A stretch of DNA of 31,715 nucleotides from JAAUQA01 sp036351435 (lineage in GTDB: Bacteria; Pseudomonadota; Gammaproteobacteria; Competibacterales; Competibacteraceae), in assembly GCA_036351435.1 (NCBI GenBank), contig JAZBPA010000090.1:1-31715 (forward strand). Direction: 5' to 3'. The notes under the pieces are model-generated. The model was not told the DNA's origin, ran no database searches, and saw only the letters and a list, made by a program, of their open reading frames with translations. Numbering within the stretch: the stretch's first letter is position 1; every line of letters begins with the position of its first letter. Shown one piece after another: positions 23,353-31,715 of this stretch. Position numbers and translations under genes: made by a program.

Positions 23353-24693
23353 CTAGTTTGACAGCGTTGTTAGCAAGTTAATGTAATCTTCGTTGAGTCG
23401 CTCATCTTTTCCACGAAGTTCTTTGATCTTCCTGCAAGCATGTAAAACGGTTGTGTGATCTCGCCCTCCGAACGTCTCACCGATTTCTGGCAGACTGTAG
23501 TTGGTTAACTCCTTAGATAAGGCCATGGCCATCTGCCGAGGGCGAGAAAGGGCGCGTAGACGGCTGTTGGAAATCAGTTCGGGGACTCGAATTTTATAGT
23601 AGTCGGCTACAGTTTTCTGGATATTTTCAATATTGACCAATTTATCTTGAATGGTCAGTAGATCGCTAAGGGCTTCTTTGGTAAACGCCAGGGTGATCGG
23701 TTTGCCGGTGAACTGAGCATTCGCATGAACACGACGCAAAGCCCCCTCTAGCTCGCGAACGTTGGAGCGTATCCGCTTAGCGATGAAAAAACCAACTTCA
23801 TCGGGTAACTGAATATCTGCCTGCTGTGCTTTGTTCATGAGTATGGCTACCCGCGTTTCCAGTTCGGGCGGTTCGATGGCTACGGTAAGCCCCCAGCCGA
23901 AACGCGATTTCAGGCGATCTTCGAGACCAGGAACCTCTTTGGGAAAGCGATCACAGGTGACGACAACTTGTTGATAACCCTCTAGTAACGTATTGAAAGT
24001 ATAGAAGAATTCCTCTTGAGAACGTTCTTTACCGCCGAAGAATTGAATATCATCAATGAGTAATGCGTCTAAGGAACGGTAATACCGCTTGAAATCATTA
24101 ATGGCGTTGTGCTGCAAGGCTTTGACCATGTCAGCGACGAATTGCTCGGAGTGTTGATAAATGACTCGAGCCGTTTGCGCGCACAGCAAGTTGCCGATAG
24201 CGTGCATTAGATGGGTCTTGCCGAGACCGGTACCACCGTAAATGAATAGCGGATTGTAAGCTTTACCGGGATTGTTCGCGACTTGAATACAAGCGGCACG
24301 AGCCAACTGATTGGATTTTCCTTCCACGAAATCGTCGAAGGTGAAATTCGGATTCAAATTGCTGCTTTGCGTTTCCTTGTCGACCGCCATGGCCTTATTC
24401 ACAGACACTAATTTGAACTCCGGCTCTTTCTTGGCAAGCGGCTGCCGGCTACTGCCGACCTCGACTTGCACCTCGATTGGACGATCTGGAAACAAGTGAA
24501 TCAGCGTGGAACGGATATTCGCTAAGTAATGATCCTTGACCCAATCCACAACGAACTGGTTAGGCGCCAACAAGTGCAGAACATTACCTTCTTCCTGGGC
24601 ATGCAGTGGTCGTATCCAGGTGTTTAGGTGTTGCTCCGACAGCTCTTGCTTCAACAGATTTAAGCAGGTTTTCCAAAGTGGTTGTTGTTCCAC
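23353..24693 (-). CDS. dnaA: chromosomal replication initiator protein DnaA
   Basis: DnaA binds DnaA boxes at oriC, melts the origin and recruits the DnaB helicase. The 446-residue protein has domain I (1-80, WKTCLNLLKQELSEQHLNTW), a variable linker, the AAA+ core with Walker A GGTGLGKT (153-160), Walker B LLIDDIQFFGGKE and sensor motifs, and the C-terminal DNA-binding helix-turn-helix with GGRDHTTVLHACRKIKEL. The start is a GTG with GGAGAAGG six bases upstream. A DnaA box overlaps the predicted -35 of its promoter, suggesting autorepression. oriC lies immediately downstream of the stop, between dnaA and dnaN, rather than upstream of dnaA. Confidence 0.98.
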   Translation of the reverse strand: MEQQPLWKTCLNLLKQELSEQHLNTWIRPLHAQEEGNVLHLLAPNQFVVDWVKDHYLANIRSTLIHLFPDRPIEVQVEVGSSRQPLAKKEPEFKLVSVNKAMAVDKETQSSNLNPNFTFDDFVEGKSNQLARAACIQVANNPGKAYNPLFIYGGTGLGKTHLMHAIGNLLCAQTARVIYQHSEQFVADMVKALQHNAINDFKRYYRSLDALLIDDIQFFGGKERSQEEFFYTFNTLLEGYQQVVVTCDRFPKEVPGLEDRLKSRFGWGLTVAIEPPELETRVAILMNKAQQADIQLPDEVGFFIAKRIRSNVRELEGALRRVHANAQFTGKPITLAFTKEALSDLLTIQDKLVNIENIQKTVADYYKIRVPELISNSRLRALSRPRQMAMALSKELTNYSLPEIGETFGGRDHTTVLHACRKIKELRGKDERLNEDYINLLTTLSN

Positions 24694-24729
24694 AGGCGGC
24701 CTTCTCCATTACCTCTGATGGAACGCTCC

Positions 24730-24758
24730 AATATAGTGAGGTCGTATTCAGTTATCCA
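24730..24758 (-). promoter_or_regulatory. predicted dnaA promoter
   Basis: On the minus strand, -35 TGGATA (24758-24753) and -10 TATATT (24735-24730) are separated by 17 bp, matching the sigma-70 consensus at 4/6 and 5/6 positions. The GTG start of dnaA lies 36 bases after the -10. Confidence 0.55.
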
Positions 24759-24760
24759 CA
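24752..24760 (-). promoter_or_regulatory. DnaA box overlapping the dnaA promoter
   Basis: A perfect box (TTATCCACA on the + strand) covers the predicted -35 hexamer of dnaA. Bound DnaA would block RNA polymerase, the usual autoregulatory arrangement. Confidence 0.75.
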
Positions 24761-24806
24761 GTTTTTGAGTTTTTTTGATAAGCGTCTGATTTAAAATTTA
24801 TTTTTG

Positions 24807-25910
24807 TTATGCTAAACGAACGACTTCGGCAGCAATGGCCAAAGACGCCGTCAATCCGGGCGATTCGATCCCAAACAAATTAATCAACCCTGCTACGCCA
24901 TGTTGTTCCGGTCCCTGAAACAAGAAATCAACAGCCGGCTCCCCAGGACCTTGCAATTTGGGCCGGATACCGGCATAGCCGGGTTGCAGTACACCGTCCT
25001 GCAAAGCCGGCCAATAACGCCGGATGGCTGCATAGAATACATCGGCGCGTCTTGGGTCGACGTGATAATCAATTTGCTCGACCCATTCCACATCCGGCCC
25101 AAAGCGCGCTTGGCCACCGAGATCCAGTGTCACATGCAACCCAAGCCCCGCCTGCTCCGGCAACGGATAAATCAAGTGATTGAAGGAGGAACGTCCGGCA
25201 AGCGTGTAATAATTTCCTTTGGCATAAAAAGTGGCGGGTACTTTATCTGCCGGAAACCCGCGTAAGCGTTGGACCAACTCGCTGGCATGAAGCCCCGCGC
25301 AATTGACAACGGTAGTCGCCTGCAAGTCGATGGATGAACCGCCGCCAATGTTTAGAATGATCCCGTTGCTACCGATTTCACCCCCGTTGACTGGGCTTAG
25401 AAATGCAAAAGTAGCCCCAGCATGTTCGGCCTCGCCTTGTAAGGCGAGCATAAAGGCATGGCTATCAAGGATTCCGCTGGACGGAGAGAATAAAGCCGCT
25501 ACGCAACGAATATCCGGTTCCAGCTCACTGACTTGATTCGGAGTCATGCGGCGTAAATTGTGAACGCCATTTTTTGCAGCCTGTGCCGCCAGTTTTTCCA
25601 AAGCCTCTATTTGATTCGGATCAGTGGCGACAATCAGCTTACCGCAGGCTTTGTGCGGTACGCCGTGCTCAAGACAGTAACGATATAACGCTTGATTGCC
25701 CGTGACGCAAAGCCGCGCTTTAAGACTGTTTTGCGGATAATAAATACCGGCATGAATCACTTCGCTATTGCGCGATGACGTTTCCGTGCCTATCGTACGT
25801 GCGGCTTCCACTACAATCACTTCGCGGCCTGCTAACGCTAGGCTGCGAGCCACTGCCAAACCGATAACTCCCGCGCCGATGATGACGCAATCAACACGTT
25901 CAAGGGCCAT
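24807..25910 (-). CDS. lhgO: FAD-dependent oxidoreductase, L-2-hydroxyglutarate oxidase-like
   Basis: This 367-residue DAO-family flavoprotein has the N-terminal FAD fold VDCVIIGAGVIGLAVARSLA (GxGxxG at 12-17), then ETSSRNSEVIHAGIYYPQNS and LCVTGNQALYRYCLEHGVPH, a substrate-domain pattern I recognise from L-2-hydroxyglutarate oxidase/dehydrogenase. PATFYAKGNYYTLAGR, FNHLIYPLPEQAGLGLHVTL and the closing NLFGIESPGLTASLAIA agree with that group. It would oxidise L-2-hydroxyglutarate, or a similar 2-hydroxy acid, to the keto acid. Other DAO-family dehydrogenases are possible. It lies 113 bp upstream of dnaA on the same strand, but dnaA has its own promoter. It diverges from the DUF599 gene, whose chosen start is 61 bp away. 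Confidence 0.8.
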   Translation of the reverse strand: MALERVDCVIIGAGVIGLAVARSLALAGREVIVVEAARTIGTETSSRNSEVIHAGIYYPQNSLKARLCVTGNQALYRYCLEHGVPHKACGKLIVATDPNQIEALEKLAAQAAKNGVHNLRRMTPNQVSELEPDIRCVAALFSPSSGILDSHAFMLALQGEAEHAGATFAFLSPVNGGEIGSNGIILNIGGGSSIDLQATTVVNCAGLHASELVQRLRGFPADKVPATFYAKGNYYTLAGRSSFNHLIYPLPEQAGLGLHVTLDLGGQARFGPDVEWVEQIDYHVDPRRADVFYAAIRRYWPALQDGVLQPGYAGIRPKLQGPGEPAVDFLFQGPEQHGVAGLINLFGIESPGLTASLAIAAEVVRLA

Positions 25911-25971
25911 AAATGTTGCTATCTCTCTCTAGTAAGTCCGCTGAAGCGTGCAATACACTCCAGAAAACTTG

Positions 25972-26679
25972 ATGCTGCTCATCAATCCTATCGATATACT
26001 CGCTTTATGCTGGTTTGTCTTTTGCTGGGCTGGTTATACCTGGGGGGCTGACCATCGCGGTCCTAGTCAATCCCGTGGCTTGAGTCAAGCGACTGCTGCC
26101 CACCGCGAAATCTGGATGCGGCGGATGTTGGAACGCGAAAATCGCATCGTGGATTCCACTCTGTTGGGCAATCTGATGCGCAGTGTTGCCTTTTTCGCTT
26201 CAACAACGACTTTAATTATCGGCGGTTTGGTAGCTTCTTTGGGCGCTGCTGAGCAAGCGATTTCGATTGTGCAGGAGATTCCCTTCGCCGCTCCGGTTTC
26301 TCCGCTACTCTGGAAGGCTAAGTTACTATTACTGGTCCTCATTTTTATCTATGCCTTTTTCAAGTTCACTTGGTCCACCCGTCAATTCAATTATTGCAAT
26401 ATTTTGATCGGCGCGGCGCCCATGGATATTTCCGATACTGTCGAAGTTGACGAGTATGCCTGCCGGGCAGCGCATTTGCTCGCCTTAGCGGGAGAGAACT
26501 TTAATCGTGGTCTGAGAGCTTATTATTTTGGTTTAGCGGTGCTAAGCTGGTTTATCAATCCCTGGCTCTTCATGGCCGTTTCCGGTTGGGTTGTGCTGGT
26601 GCTTTACCGCCGCGAGTTTGCCTCGCGTACCCTCAAGGCGCTCACCGCAGACGAAAAGCCGGATCAACCAATCACATAA
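25972..26679 (+). CDS. DUF599 family integral membrane protein
   Basis: The 235-residue protein has about four hydrophobic segments: IDILALCWFVFCWAGYTW near the N-terminus, SVAFFASTTTLIIGGLVASL, LLLLVLIFIYAFFKF, and a C-terminal pair around YYFGLAVLSWFINPWLFMAV. Between the first two lies a hydrophilic loop (AAHREIWMRRMLERENRIVD), and RQFNYCNILIGAAP follows the third. This is the pattern of DUF599 proteins, whose function is unknown. I chose the ATG at 25972 over a GTG eight codons upstream because neither has a clear ribosome-binding site and the ATG begins close to the first membrane helix. It is followed after 39 bp by the glucanotransferase fusion on the same strand, so both may share an operon, but no functional tie is evident. 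Confidence 0.8.
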   Translation: MLLINPIDILALCWFVFCWAGYTWGADHRGPSQSRGLSQATAAHREIWMRRMLERENRIVDSTLLGNLMRSVAFFASTTTLIIGGLVASLGAAEQAISIVQEIPFAAPVSPLLWKAKLLLLVLIFIYAFFKFTWSTRQFNYCNILIGAAPMDISDTVEVDEYACRAAHLLALAGENFNRGLRAYYFGLAVLSWFINPWLFMAVSGWVVLVLYRREFASRTLKALTADEKPDQPIT

Positions 26680-26718
26680 TTCTGTTTCCCCTAACTGTCT
26701 GACCCGTAAGGAGTTGGT

Positions 26719-29700
26719 ATGATCGACATGCAGATGCTGGATCGGCTGTGCGCAATCTACGGCATTGCCGCTGAGTACACCGATGTTTGGGGCAAACAGC
26801 ACCCGGTTCCGGTGGAAACCCGGATGGCTTTGCTACAGGCTATGGGTGTGGCTGTGACCGAGCAGACCAATCTGCAAGCGGTGGTAGAGGAGGCTGAGGC
26901 GCGTCCCTGGCGACGCTTGCTGGCACCGGTCTTGGTGGTACGAGAGACGATGGGCGGTGCGCCGCAGATGGCATTACATGTTACTGTCGATCAGGCCGAA
27001 CAAGAGTTTGAGTGGACTCTGATTCCGGAAAATGGAGAACGTCAAGGCGGGCGTTTTCGGCCTTGCGACCTGGATCTCTTGGCGGAACGCACTGTTGACC
27101 GGATTGCGCTGCGTCGCTATGGTTTTTCCCTGCCGTTCATGCCCTGGTGCGGTTATCATCACGTCACTCTGGCCCCGACCGAGCACCCTGACCGAATCAC
27201 GACCTTGCAGTTAATCGTCACGCCTGATCGGTGCTATCAGCCACCGGTGTTAGCGGCGGGCAATCGCATCTGGGGACCCGTCATTCAACTGTATGCGTTG
27301 CGCTCCCAACAGAATTGGGGGATCGGTGATTTGGGCGATCTCAAGCGATTAGTGGAGGAATCCGTCGAATTGGGCGCCAATGTGATCGGTCTCAACCCAT
27401 TGCATACGCTGTTCCCGGCCTACCCGACTCATGCCAGTCCCTATAGCCCCTCCAGCCGGTTATTCTACAATCCCTTGTATTTACACGTGGAAGGTGTCAC
27501 GGAATTCGCCGATTGCCCAGCAGCCCGGGAAATAGTCGAAGATCCCCTGTTTCAAGCCCGCTTACGGGCCTTGCGCAGCACCGAATTAGTCGATTATGAG
27601 GGGGTTGCTGCTGCGAAATTGCCCATACTGGAGCAGTTGTTCCAACACTTTCAGGAGCACCACGCCAATAGTCCCCGTGGCGCAGCATTTGAAGAATTTC
27701 GCGCCCGTCACGGCGAGACACTGCGCCGTCAAGCCGTTTTCGAAGTCTTGCAGGAACATTTCCAGCAGCAGGAACTCGGCTTGAAGGGGTGGCTGGATTG
27801 GCCAGAACCCTATCACGATCCGCATTCCGAGGCGTGCGCCGCATTCGCGGAGGCCCATCAGGAGCGGGTAGCGTTTTATGAATACCTGCAATGGCAGTTG
27901 TCGCAGCAACTTGACGAAGTGGGTAAACGCTCCATGACTTTGGGGCTGGGGATGGGCATTTATCAGGATCTGGCGGTCAGCATCTCCCGCTGTGGCGCTG
28001 AAGCCTGGGGCAATCAAACGCTTTATGCTTTGACGGCGAGTATCGGTGCTCCGCCGGATACCTTTAACCCCACCGGACAGAATTGGGATCTGCCGCCGTT
28101 GATTCCGCACCGGTTGCAAGAGACCGCCTATGCGCCGTTTAGCGCCATGCTGCGTGAGAACATGCGCCATGCCGGTGGTCTGCGTATCGATCATGTTATG
28201 GGACTGCTGCGGCTGTATTGGGTGCCGACCGGCAGCACCCCCAAGGACGGCACCTATGTCAGTTATCCCTTTGAAGATTTATTGAATATCCTGGTGCTGG
28301 AGAGTCAGCGTAATGGCTGCTTGGTGATCGGCGAAGATCTGGGCACCGTGCCGGATAGTCTGCGTGAGGCGCTGGAAGAACGGGGAGTGCTGTCTTATCG
28401 GTTGCTCTATTTCGAGAACCACCCGGACGGCAGTTATAAGCACCCCGAAGAGTATCCTGAACAAGCCTTGGTGGCCGTCGGCACCCATGACCTACCTACC
28501 CTCAGCGGGTATTGGCAAGGCGCGGATTTGGAGCTGCGCGATGGATTGGGGTTGCTGGCTTCTCAGGAGGTGCGGGACGCGATGATCGTCGAGCGTGCCC
28601 AAAACCGGGCTTGGTTGCGCATGGCGCTGGAACGAGAGGAATTGTTGCCTGAAGATGTCAATGTGCACGCGGTATCGGCGCCTGAGCTTAAACCCGAACT
28701 GATGTTGGCTATTCATCTCTATGTGGCACGTTCGCCCGCTCAGATCATGATGGTGCAACCCGAGGATGTGTTCGGCCAAGTCGAGCAATTCAATGTGCCG
28801 GGCACCACGGATCAGTATCCGAATTGGCGCCATAAACTCACGGTCAATGTGGAGGACTGGACCAGCGATTCGGAATTTTTGGCTTTGACCAAGGCGTTGC
28901 GCCAAGAGCGCGGGGTTCCCGAACACCCGCAGCTCATCCCTACCCAACACCCGTTGCAAGCGCGCATTCCCGATGCCACCTACCGTTTTCAATTCAACAA
29001 TACCTTTACTTTCGCCCAGGCGACCGAATTGGTGCCGTATTTGAATACTCTAGGCGTTAGCCACTGTTACGCCTCGCCGTATTTACGCGCGCGACCGGGC
29101 AGTTCGCACGGCTATGACATCATTGATCACAATGCGCTGAATCCGGAGATCGGTGATAACAGCGCATACGACCGGTTCAGTGATGCGCTGCACCAGCACG
29201 GTATGGGCCAAATTTTGGATATGGTCCCTAACCACATGGGGGTTATGGGTAGCGACAACGCCTGGTGGCTGGATATGTTGGAAAACGGGCCGGCAGCCTT
29301 GCACGCACCGTTTTTCGACATCGATTGGCATCCGCTGCCGGAGAGTTTACGAGGTAAGGTGTTGTTGCCGGTGTTGGGCGATCACTACGGTGTGGTGTTG
29401 GAAAATGGCGAACTGAAATTGAATTTCGATTGGGAAGCGGGCGCGTTCAGCGTGCAATATTACGAACACCGTTTTCCCATCGACCCCGGTACTTACCCGC
29501 TCATCCTCGGCCATCGCCTTGAGCAGCTGGAAGCCTGTCTCGGCACCGATAATCTACAGTTTCTTGAGTATCAAAGTCTGGTCACCGGGTTCGAGCATCT
29601 GCCCGAACGTAATGACGCTTCTCCGGACAAGATGGCCGAACGCAACCGCGATAAGGAAATTCACAAGCGCCATTTACTCGAACTGTGTAAGGAATGCCCC

Positions 29701-31715
29701 GATATCCAATGGTTCGTCGAGGAAAAGCTCAAGCTGTTTAATGGCATACCGGGAGACCCCGACAGTTTCGACCCACTGCATGAAGTGTTACAGGATCAAG
29801 CGTATCGGTTAGCGTTCTGGCGGGTGGCGTCGGACGACATTAATTACCGGCGTTTCTTCGATATCAATGATCTAGCCGGTCTGCGGATGGAAAACGAGAC
29901 AGTGTTCAGGGACACCCACCGCTTCGTCATGGAATTGATCGCAGCGGGCAAGATTGACGGCTTGCGTATTGATCATCCCGACGGTCTTTACGATCCCGAG
30001 CACTACTTCCGGCGTCTGCAGGAATGCTTGGTCACGCCGGCTGCCCACAACGGGCAAAATCACCAAGACGCCACGCAATTGCCGCTTTATGTCGTGGTGG
30101 AAAAAATTCTGGAAAGTTACGAGCGCTTACCGGAACACTGGCCGGTGCACGGCACGACCGGTTACGAGTTTGCCAATCTGGTCAACGGCTTGCTGATCAA
30201 TGGCGCGGCGGAAGAACAATTCGACACGCTCTACGCGAATTTCATCGGTGAGCATATCGATTTCGAAGAACTATTGTATCAGTGTAAAAAACTGATTATG
30301 CAGGTCGCCCTCGCCAGTGAACTGAATGTCTTGGCTAACCAGCTCAATCGGATCGCAATGGCGGATCGGCGCACCCAGGATTACACTCTTAACGGATTGA
30401 AGGGGGCCCTGATCGAAGTCGTGGCCAGTTTTCCGGTCTATCGCACCTATATCACTGCGGCAGGGATTTCCGATGAGGACAAACGCTATATCGACTGGGC
30501 TGTGTCAGTGGCCCAAAAACGCAGTCAGGCAGCGGATGTTACGATCTTCGATTTTGTGCGGGCGGTGCTGCTGACCACCGAAGCGGAGGGCAAACCGGAC
30601 GCTTTCCGAACTCTGGTCATCGCCTTTGCCATGAAGTTTCAGCAGTATACCGGGCCGTTGATGGCCAAGGGATTGGAGGACACCAGCTTCTATCGCTACT
30701 ATCGGCTAGCTTCACTTAATGAGGTGGGAGGCGATCCGCGCCGTTTTGCCGTTTCAATCAGCGGCTTTCATCACGCCAATCAGGATAGGGCGAAGCATTG
30801 GCCGCACGCGATGCTGGCGACTTCCACCCACGACAGCAAACGTTCGGAAGATGTGCGGGTGCGGATCAGCGTGTTGTCGGAACTGCCGGAGGAATGGGAT
30901 CGGTTGTTGCAACGTTGGGGACGGCTGAACAACGCCAAGAAACGCGTAGTCGAGGACCAACCGGCGCCGTCGCGCAACGATGAATACTTGCTGTATCAGA
31001 CCCTGCTCGGGGCTTGGCCGTTGGAGGAGATGGACGATGCTACCCACCGGACCTTTTGCGAACGCATTGAAAATTACATGCTCAAGGCAGTCAAGGAAGC
31101 TAAGGAGCACAGCAGCTGGATCAATCCATCTGCCGAATATGAAGAAGCCATAGTCGCTTTCGTTCGGGCGTTATTGGAGGAACCGGAGAAAAATCGTTTT
31201 CTAGCCGATTTTCTGCCGTTTCAGCAACAGCTCGCCCGGTTCGGGTTGTTTAACAGTTTATCTCAAACGGTGCTCAAACTGACTTGCCCCGGTATGCCGG
31301 ATATTTATCAAGGCACTGAACTGTGGGATTTCAGTTTGGTGGATCCCGATAACCGTCGCCCAGTGGACTACCCACAACGACAGACCCTGCTGGCGGAGTT
31401 GCAGGAATTTTTCGCCGCGGACCCGCAACAGCAAGCGAATCGTGCCCGCAGCTTGTTGGATACGTTGCCAGACGGGCGTATCAAGCTGTATTTGACCTGG
31501 AAGATCTTAAATGTACGGCGTGAATCCGCGGCCTTGTTTCGGGATGGCGATTATACGCCTGTTGAGGTACATGGTGAGCAGGCTGAGCATGTGTGTGCTT
31601 TTGCAAGAACCCTGCAAGAAGAGGAAATTATTGTGGTAGTGCCCCTGCAGTTCGTGAGTCTATTGGACGGCGACGAGACCAAGCTGCCGTTAGGGGTGAC
31701 GGTGTGGGGCGATAC
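26719..31715 (+). CDS. MalQ-TreY fusion: 4-alpha-glucanotransferase / maltooligosyltrehalose synthase, 3' end outside window
   Basis: One frame of 1665 codons runs without a stop from ATG 26719 (AAGGAG five bases before) to the window edge. Residues 1 to about 735 are a full GH77 amylomaltase with its N-terminal domain: nucleophile D491 (LRIDHVMG), acid/base E539 (VIGEDLGTVP), D591 (GTHDLPT), as well as ASPYSPSSRLFYNPLY. From about residue 753 (TYRFQFNNTFTFAQA) a GH13 maltooligosyltrehalose synthase follows: HGYDIIDHNALNPEIG, MVPNHMGV, RFFDINDLAGLRMEN, nucleophile D1085 (GLRIDHPDGLYDP), acid/base E1128, D1372 (STHDSKRSEDVR) and GMPDIYQGTELWDFSLVDP. MalQ lengthens maltodextrins and TreY turns their reducing end into trehalose for TreZ to release. 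All catalytic residues look intact in both halves. treZ is not in the window. Confidence 0.95.
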   Translation, partial: MIDMQMLDRLCAIYGIAAEYTDVWGKQHPVPVETRMALLQAMGVAVTEQTNLQAVVEEAEARPWRRLLAPVLVVRETMGGAPQMALHVTVDQAEQEFEWTLIPENGERQGGRFRPCDLDLLAERTVDRIALRRYGFSLPFMPWCGYHHVTLAPTEHPDRITTLQLIVTPDRCYQPPVLAAGNRIWGPVIQLYALRSQQNWGIGDLGDLKRLVEESVELGANVIGLNPLHTLFPAYPTHASPYSPSSRLFYNPLYLHVEGVTEFADCPAAREIVEDPLFQARLRALRSTELVDYEGVAAAKLPILEQLFQHFQEHHANSPRGAAFEEFRARHGETLRRQAVFEVLQEHFQQQELGLKGWLDWPEPYHDPHSEACAAFAEAHQERVAFYEYLQWQLSQQLDEVGKRSMTLGLGMGIYQDLAVSISRCGAEAWGNQTLYALTASIGAPPDTFNPTGQNWDLPPLIPHRLQETAYAPFSAMLRENMRHAGGLRIDHVMGLLRLYWVPTGSTPKDGTYVSYPFEDLLNILVLESQRNGCLVIGEDLGTVPDSLREALEERGVLSYRLLYFENHPDGSYKHPEEYPEQALVAVGTHDLPTLSGYWQGADLELRDGLGLLASQEVRDAMIVERAQNRAWLRMALEREELLPEDVNVHAVSAPELKPELMLAIHLYVARSPAQIMMVQPEDVFGQVEQFNVPGTTDQYPNWRHKLTVNVEDWTSDSEFLALTKALRQERGVPEHPQLIPTQHPLQARIPDATYRFQFNNTFTFAQATELVPYLNTLGVSHCYASPYLRARPGSSHGYDIIDHNALNPEIGDNSAYDRFSDALHQHGMGQILDMVPNHMGVMGSDNAWWLDMLENGPAALHAPFFDIDWHPLPESLRGKVLLPVLGDHYGVVLENGELKLNFDWEAGAFSVQYYEHRFPIDPGTYPLILGHRLEQLEACLGTDNLQFLEYQSLVTGFEHLPERNDASPDKMAERNRDKEIHKRHLLELCKECPDIQWFVEEKLKLFNGIPGDPDSFDPLHEVLQDQAYRLAFWRVASDDINYRRFFDINDLAGLRMENETVFRDTHRFVMELIAAGKIDGLRIDHPDGLYDPEHYFRRLQECLVTPAAHNGQNHQDATQLPLYVVVEKILESYERLPEHWPVHGTTGYEFANLVNGLLINGAAEEQFDTLYANFIGEHIDFEELLYQCKKLIMQVALASELNVLANQLNRIAMADRRTQDYTLNGLKGALIEVVASFPVYRTYITAAGISDEDKRYIDWAVSVAQKRSQAADVTIFDFVRAVLLTTEAEGKPDAFRTLVIAFAMKFQQYTGPLMAKGLEDTSFYRYYRLASLNEVGGDPRRFAVSISGFHHANQDRAKHWPHAMLATSTHDSKRSEDVRVRISVLSELPEEWDRLLQRWGRLNNAKKRVVEDQPAPSRNDEYLLYQTLLGAWPLEEMDDATHRTFCERIENYMLKAVKEAKEHSSWINPSAEYEEAIVAFVRALLEEPEKNRFLADFLPFQQQLARFGLFNSLSQTVLKLTCPGMPDIYQGTELWDFSLVDPDNRRPVDYPQRQTLLAELQEFFAADPQQQANRARSLLDTLPDGRIKLYLTWKILNVRRESAALFRDGDYTPVEVHGEQAEHVCAFARTLQEEEIIVVVPLQFVSLLDGDETKLPLGVTVWGD

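Noticed and set aside
27586..28194. 202-residue open frame on the minus strand inside the MalQ half
   Set aside because: It is antisense to a fully conserved GH77 coding region and has no recognisable family features; long antisense frames are expected in this codon usage.
28930..28985. Missed stop or frameshift separating malQ from treY
   Set aside because: I read the junction codon by codon and the frame continues without a stop, and no ribosome-binding site and start pair precedes the TreY domain.

Overview
The window reads as chromosomal DNA from a gammaproteobacterium, centred on its replication origin. The evidence is the dnaA-oriC-dnaN-recF-gyrB block, the split glycyl-tRNA synthetase glyQ/glyS, a his-tatABC cluster, and protein sequences close to gammaproteobacterial forms (inferred from remembered family sequences, no search run). 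Coding density is high, base composition looks even, and I see no insertion sequence, prophage, CRISPR array, tRNA or rRNA. Storage genes (a wax-ester/triacylglycerol synthase, a patatin lipase, a glycogen/trehalose enzyme fusion) and menaquinone genes suggest a carbon-storing, possibly facultatively anaerobic organism. I cannot name the genus.

Layout. 1-2256 (+): 3' part of a PTS enzyme I-like gene, then a transglutaminase-like protein. 2257-5110 (-): wax-ester synthase/DGAT, translationally coupled to a patatin-like lipase, then a 56-residue four-cysteine ORF. 5331-8540 (+): hisB-hisH-hisA-hisF-hisE, without hisI between hisF and hisE. 8599-10096 (+): tatA-tatB-tatC, separated from the his genes by a likely terminator and closed by a strong inverted repeat. 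10163-10381 (-): small conserved hypothetical. 10836-15267 (+): glyQ-glyS-gmhB-plsC. 15247-18223 (-): menE, menB and an SMP-30-like beta-propeller, directly downstream of gyrB. 18224-24693 (-): gyrB, recF, dnaN, oriC and dnaA. 24807-25910 (-): an FAD oxidase of the L-2-hydroxyglutarate oxidase type. 25972-26679 (+): DUF599 membrane protein. 26719 to the end (+): one reading frame fusing 4-alpha-glucanotransferase (MalQ) to maltooligosyltrehalose synthase (TreY), cut by the window edge.

How it works together. The oriC between dnaA and dnaN holds ten perfect DnaA boxes arranged as a nested inverted repeat, and another box covers the likely -35 of dnaA. Three parS-type ParB sites (10420, 13826, 13864) lie 9-13 kb from oriC, as expected for an origin-proximal segregation centre, although parAB is not in the window. 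Genes dnaN to menE all run away from oriC on one strand with short gaps, so replication and menaquinone genes may share transcripts.

Most of the window is ordinary housekeeping DNA. The points most worth a second look are the palindromic oriC, the parS sites inside gene junctions, the MalQ-TreY fusion, the four-cysteine small ORF, GmhB without its zinc ligands, the missing hisI, and intercistronic hairpins in his and tat.
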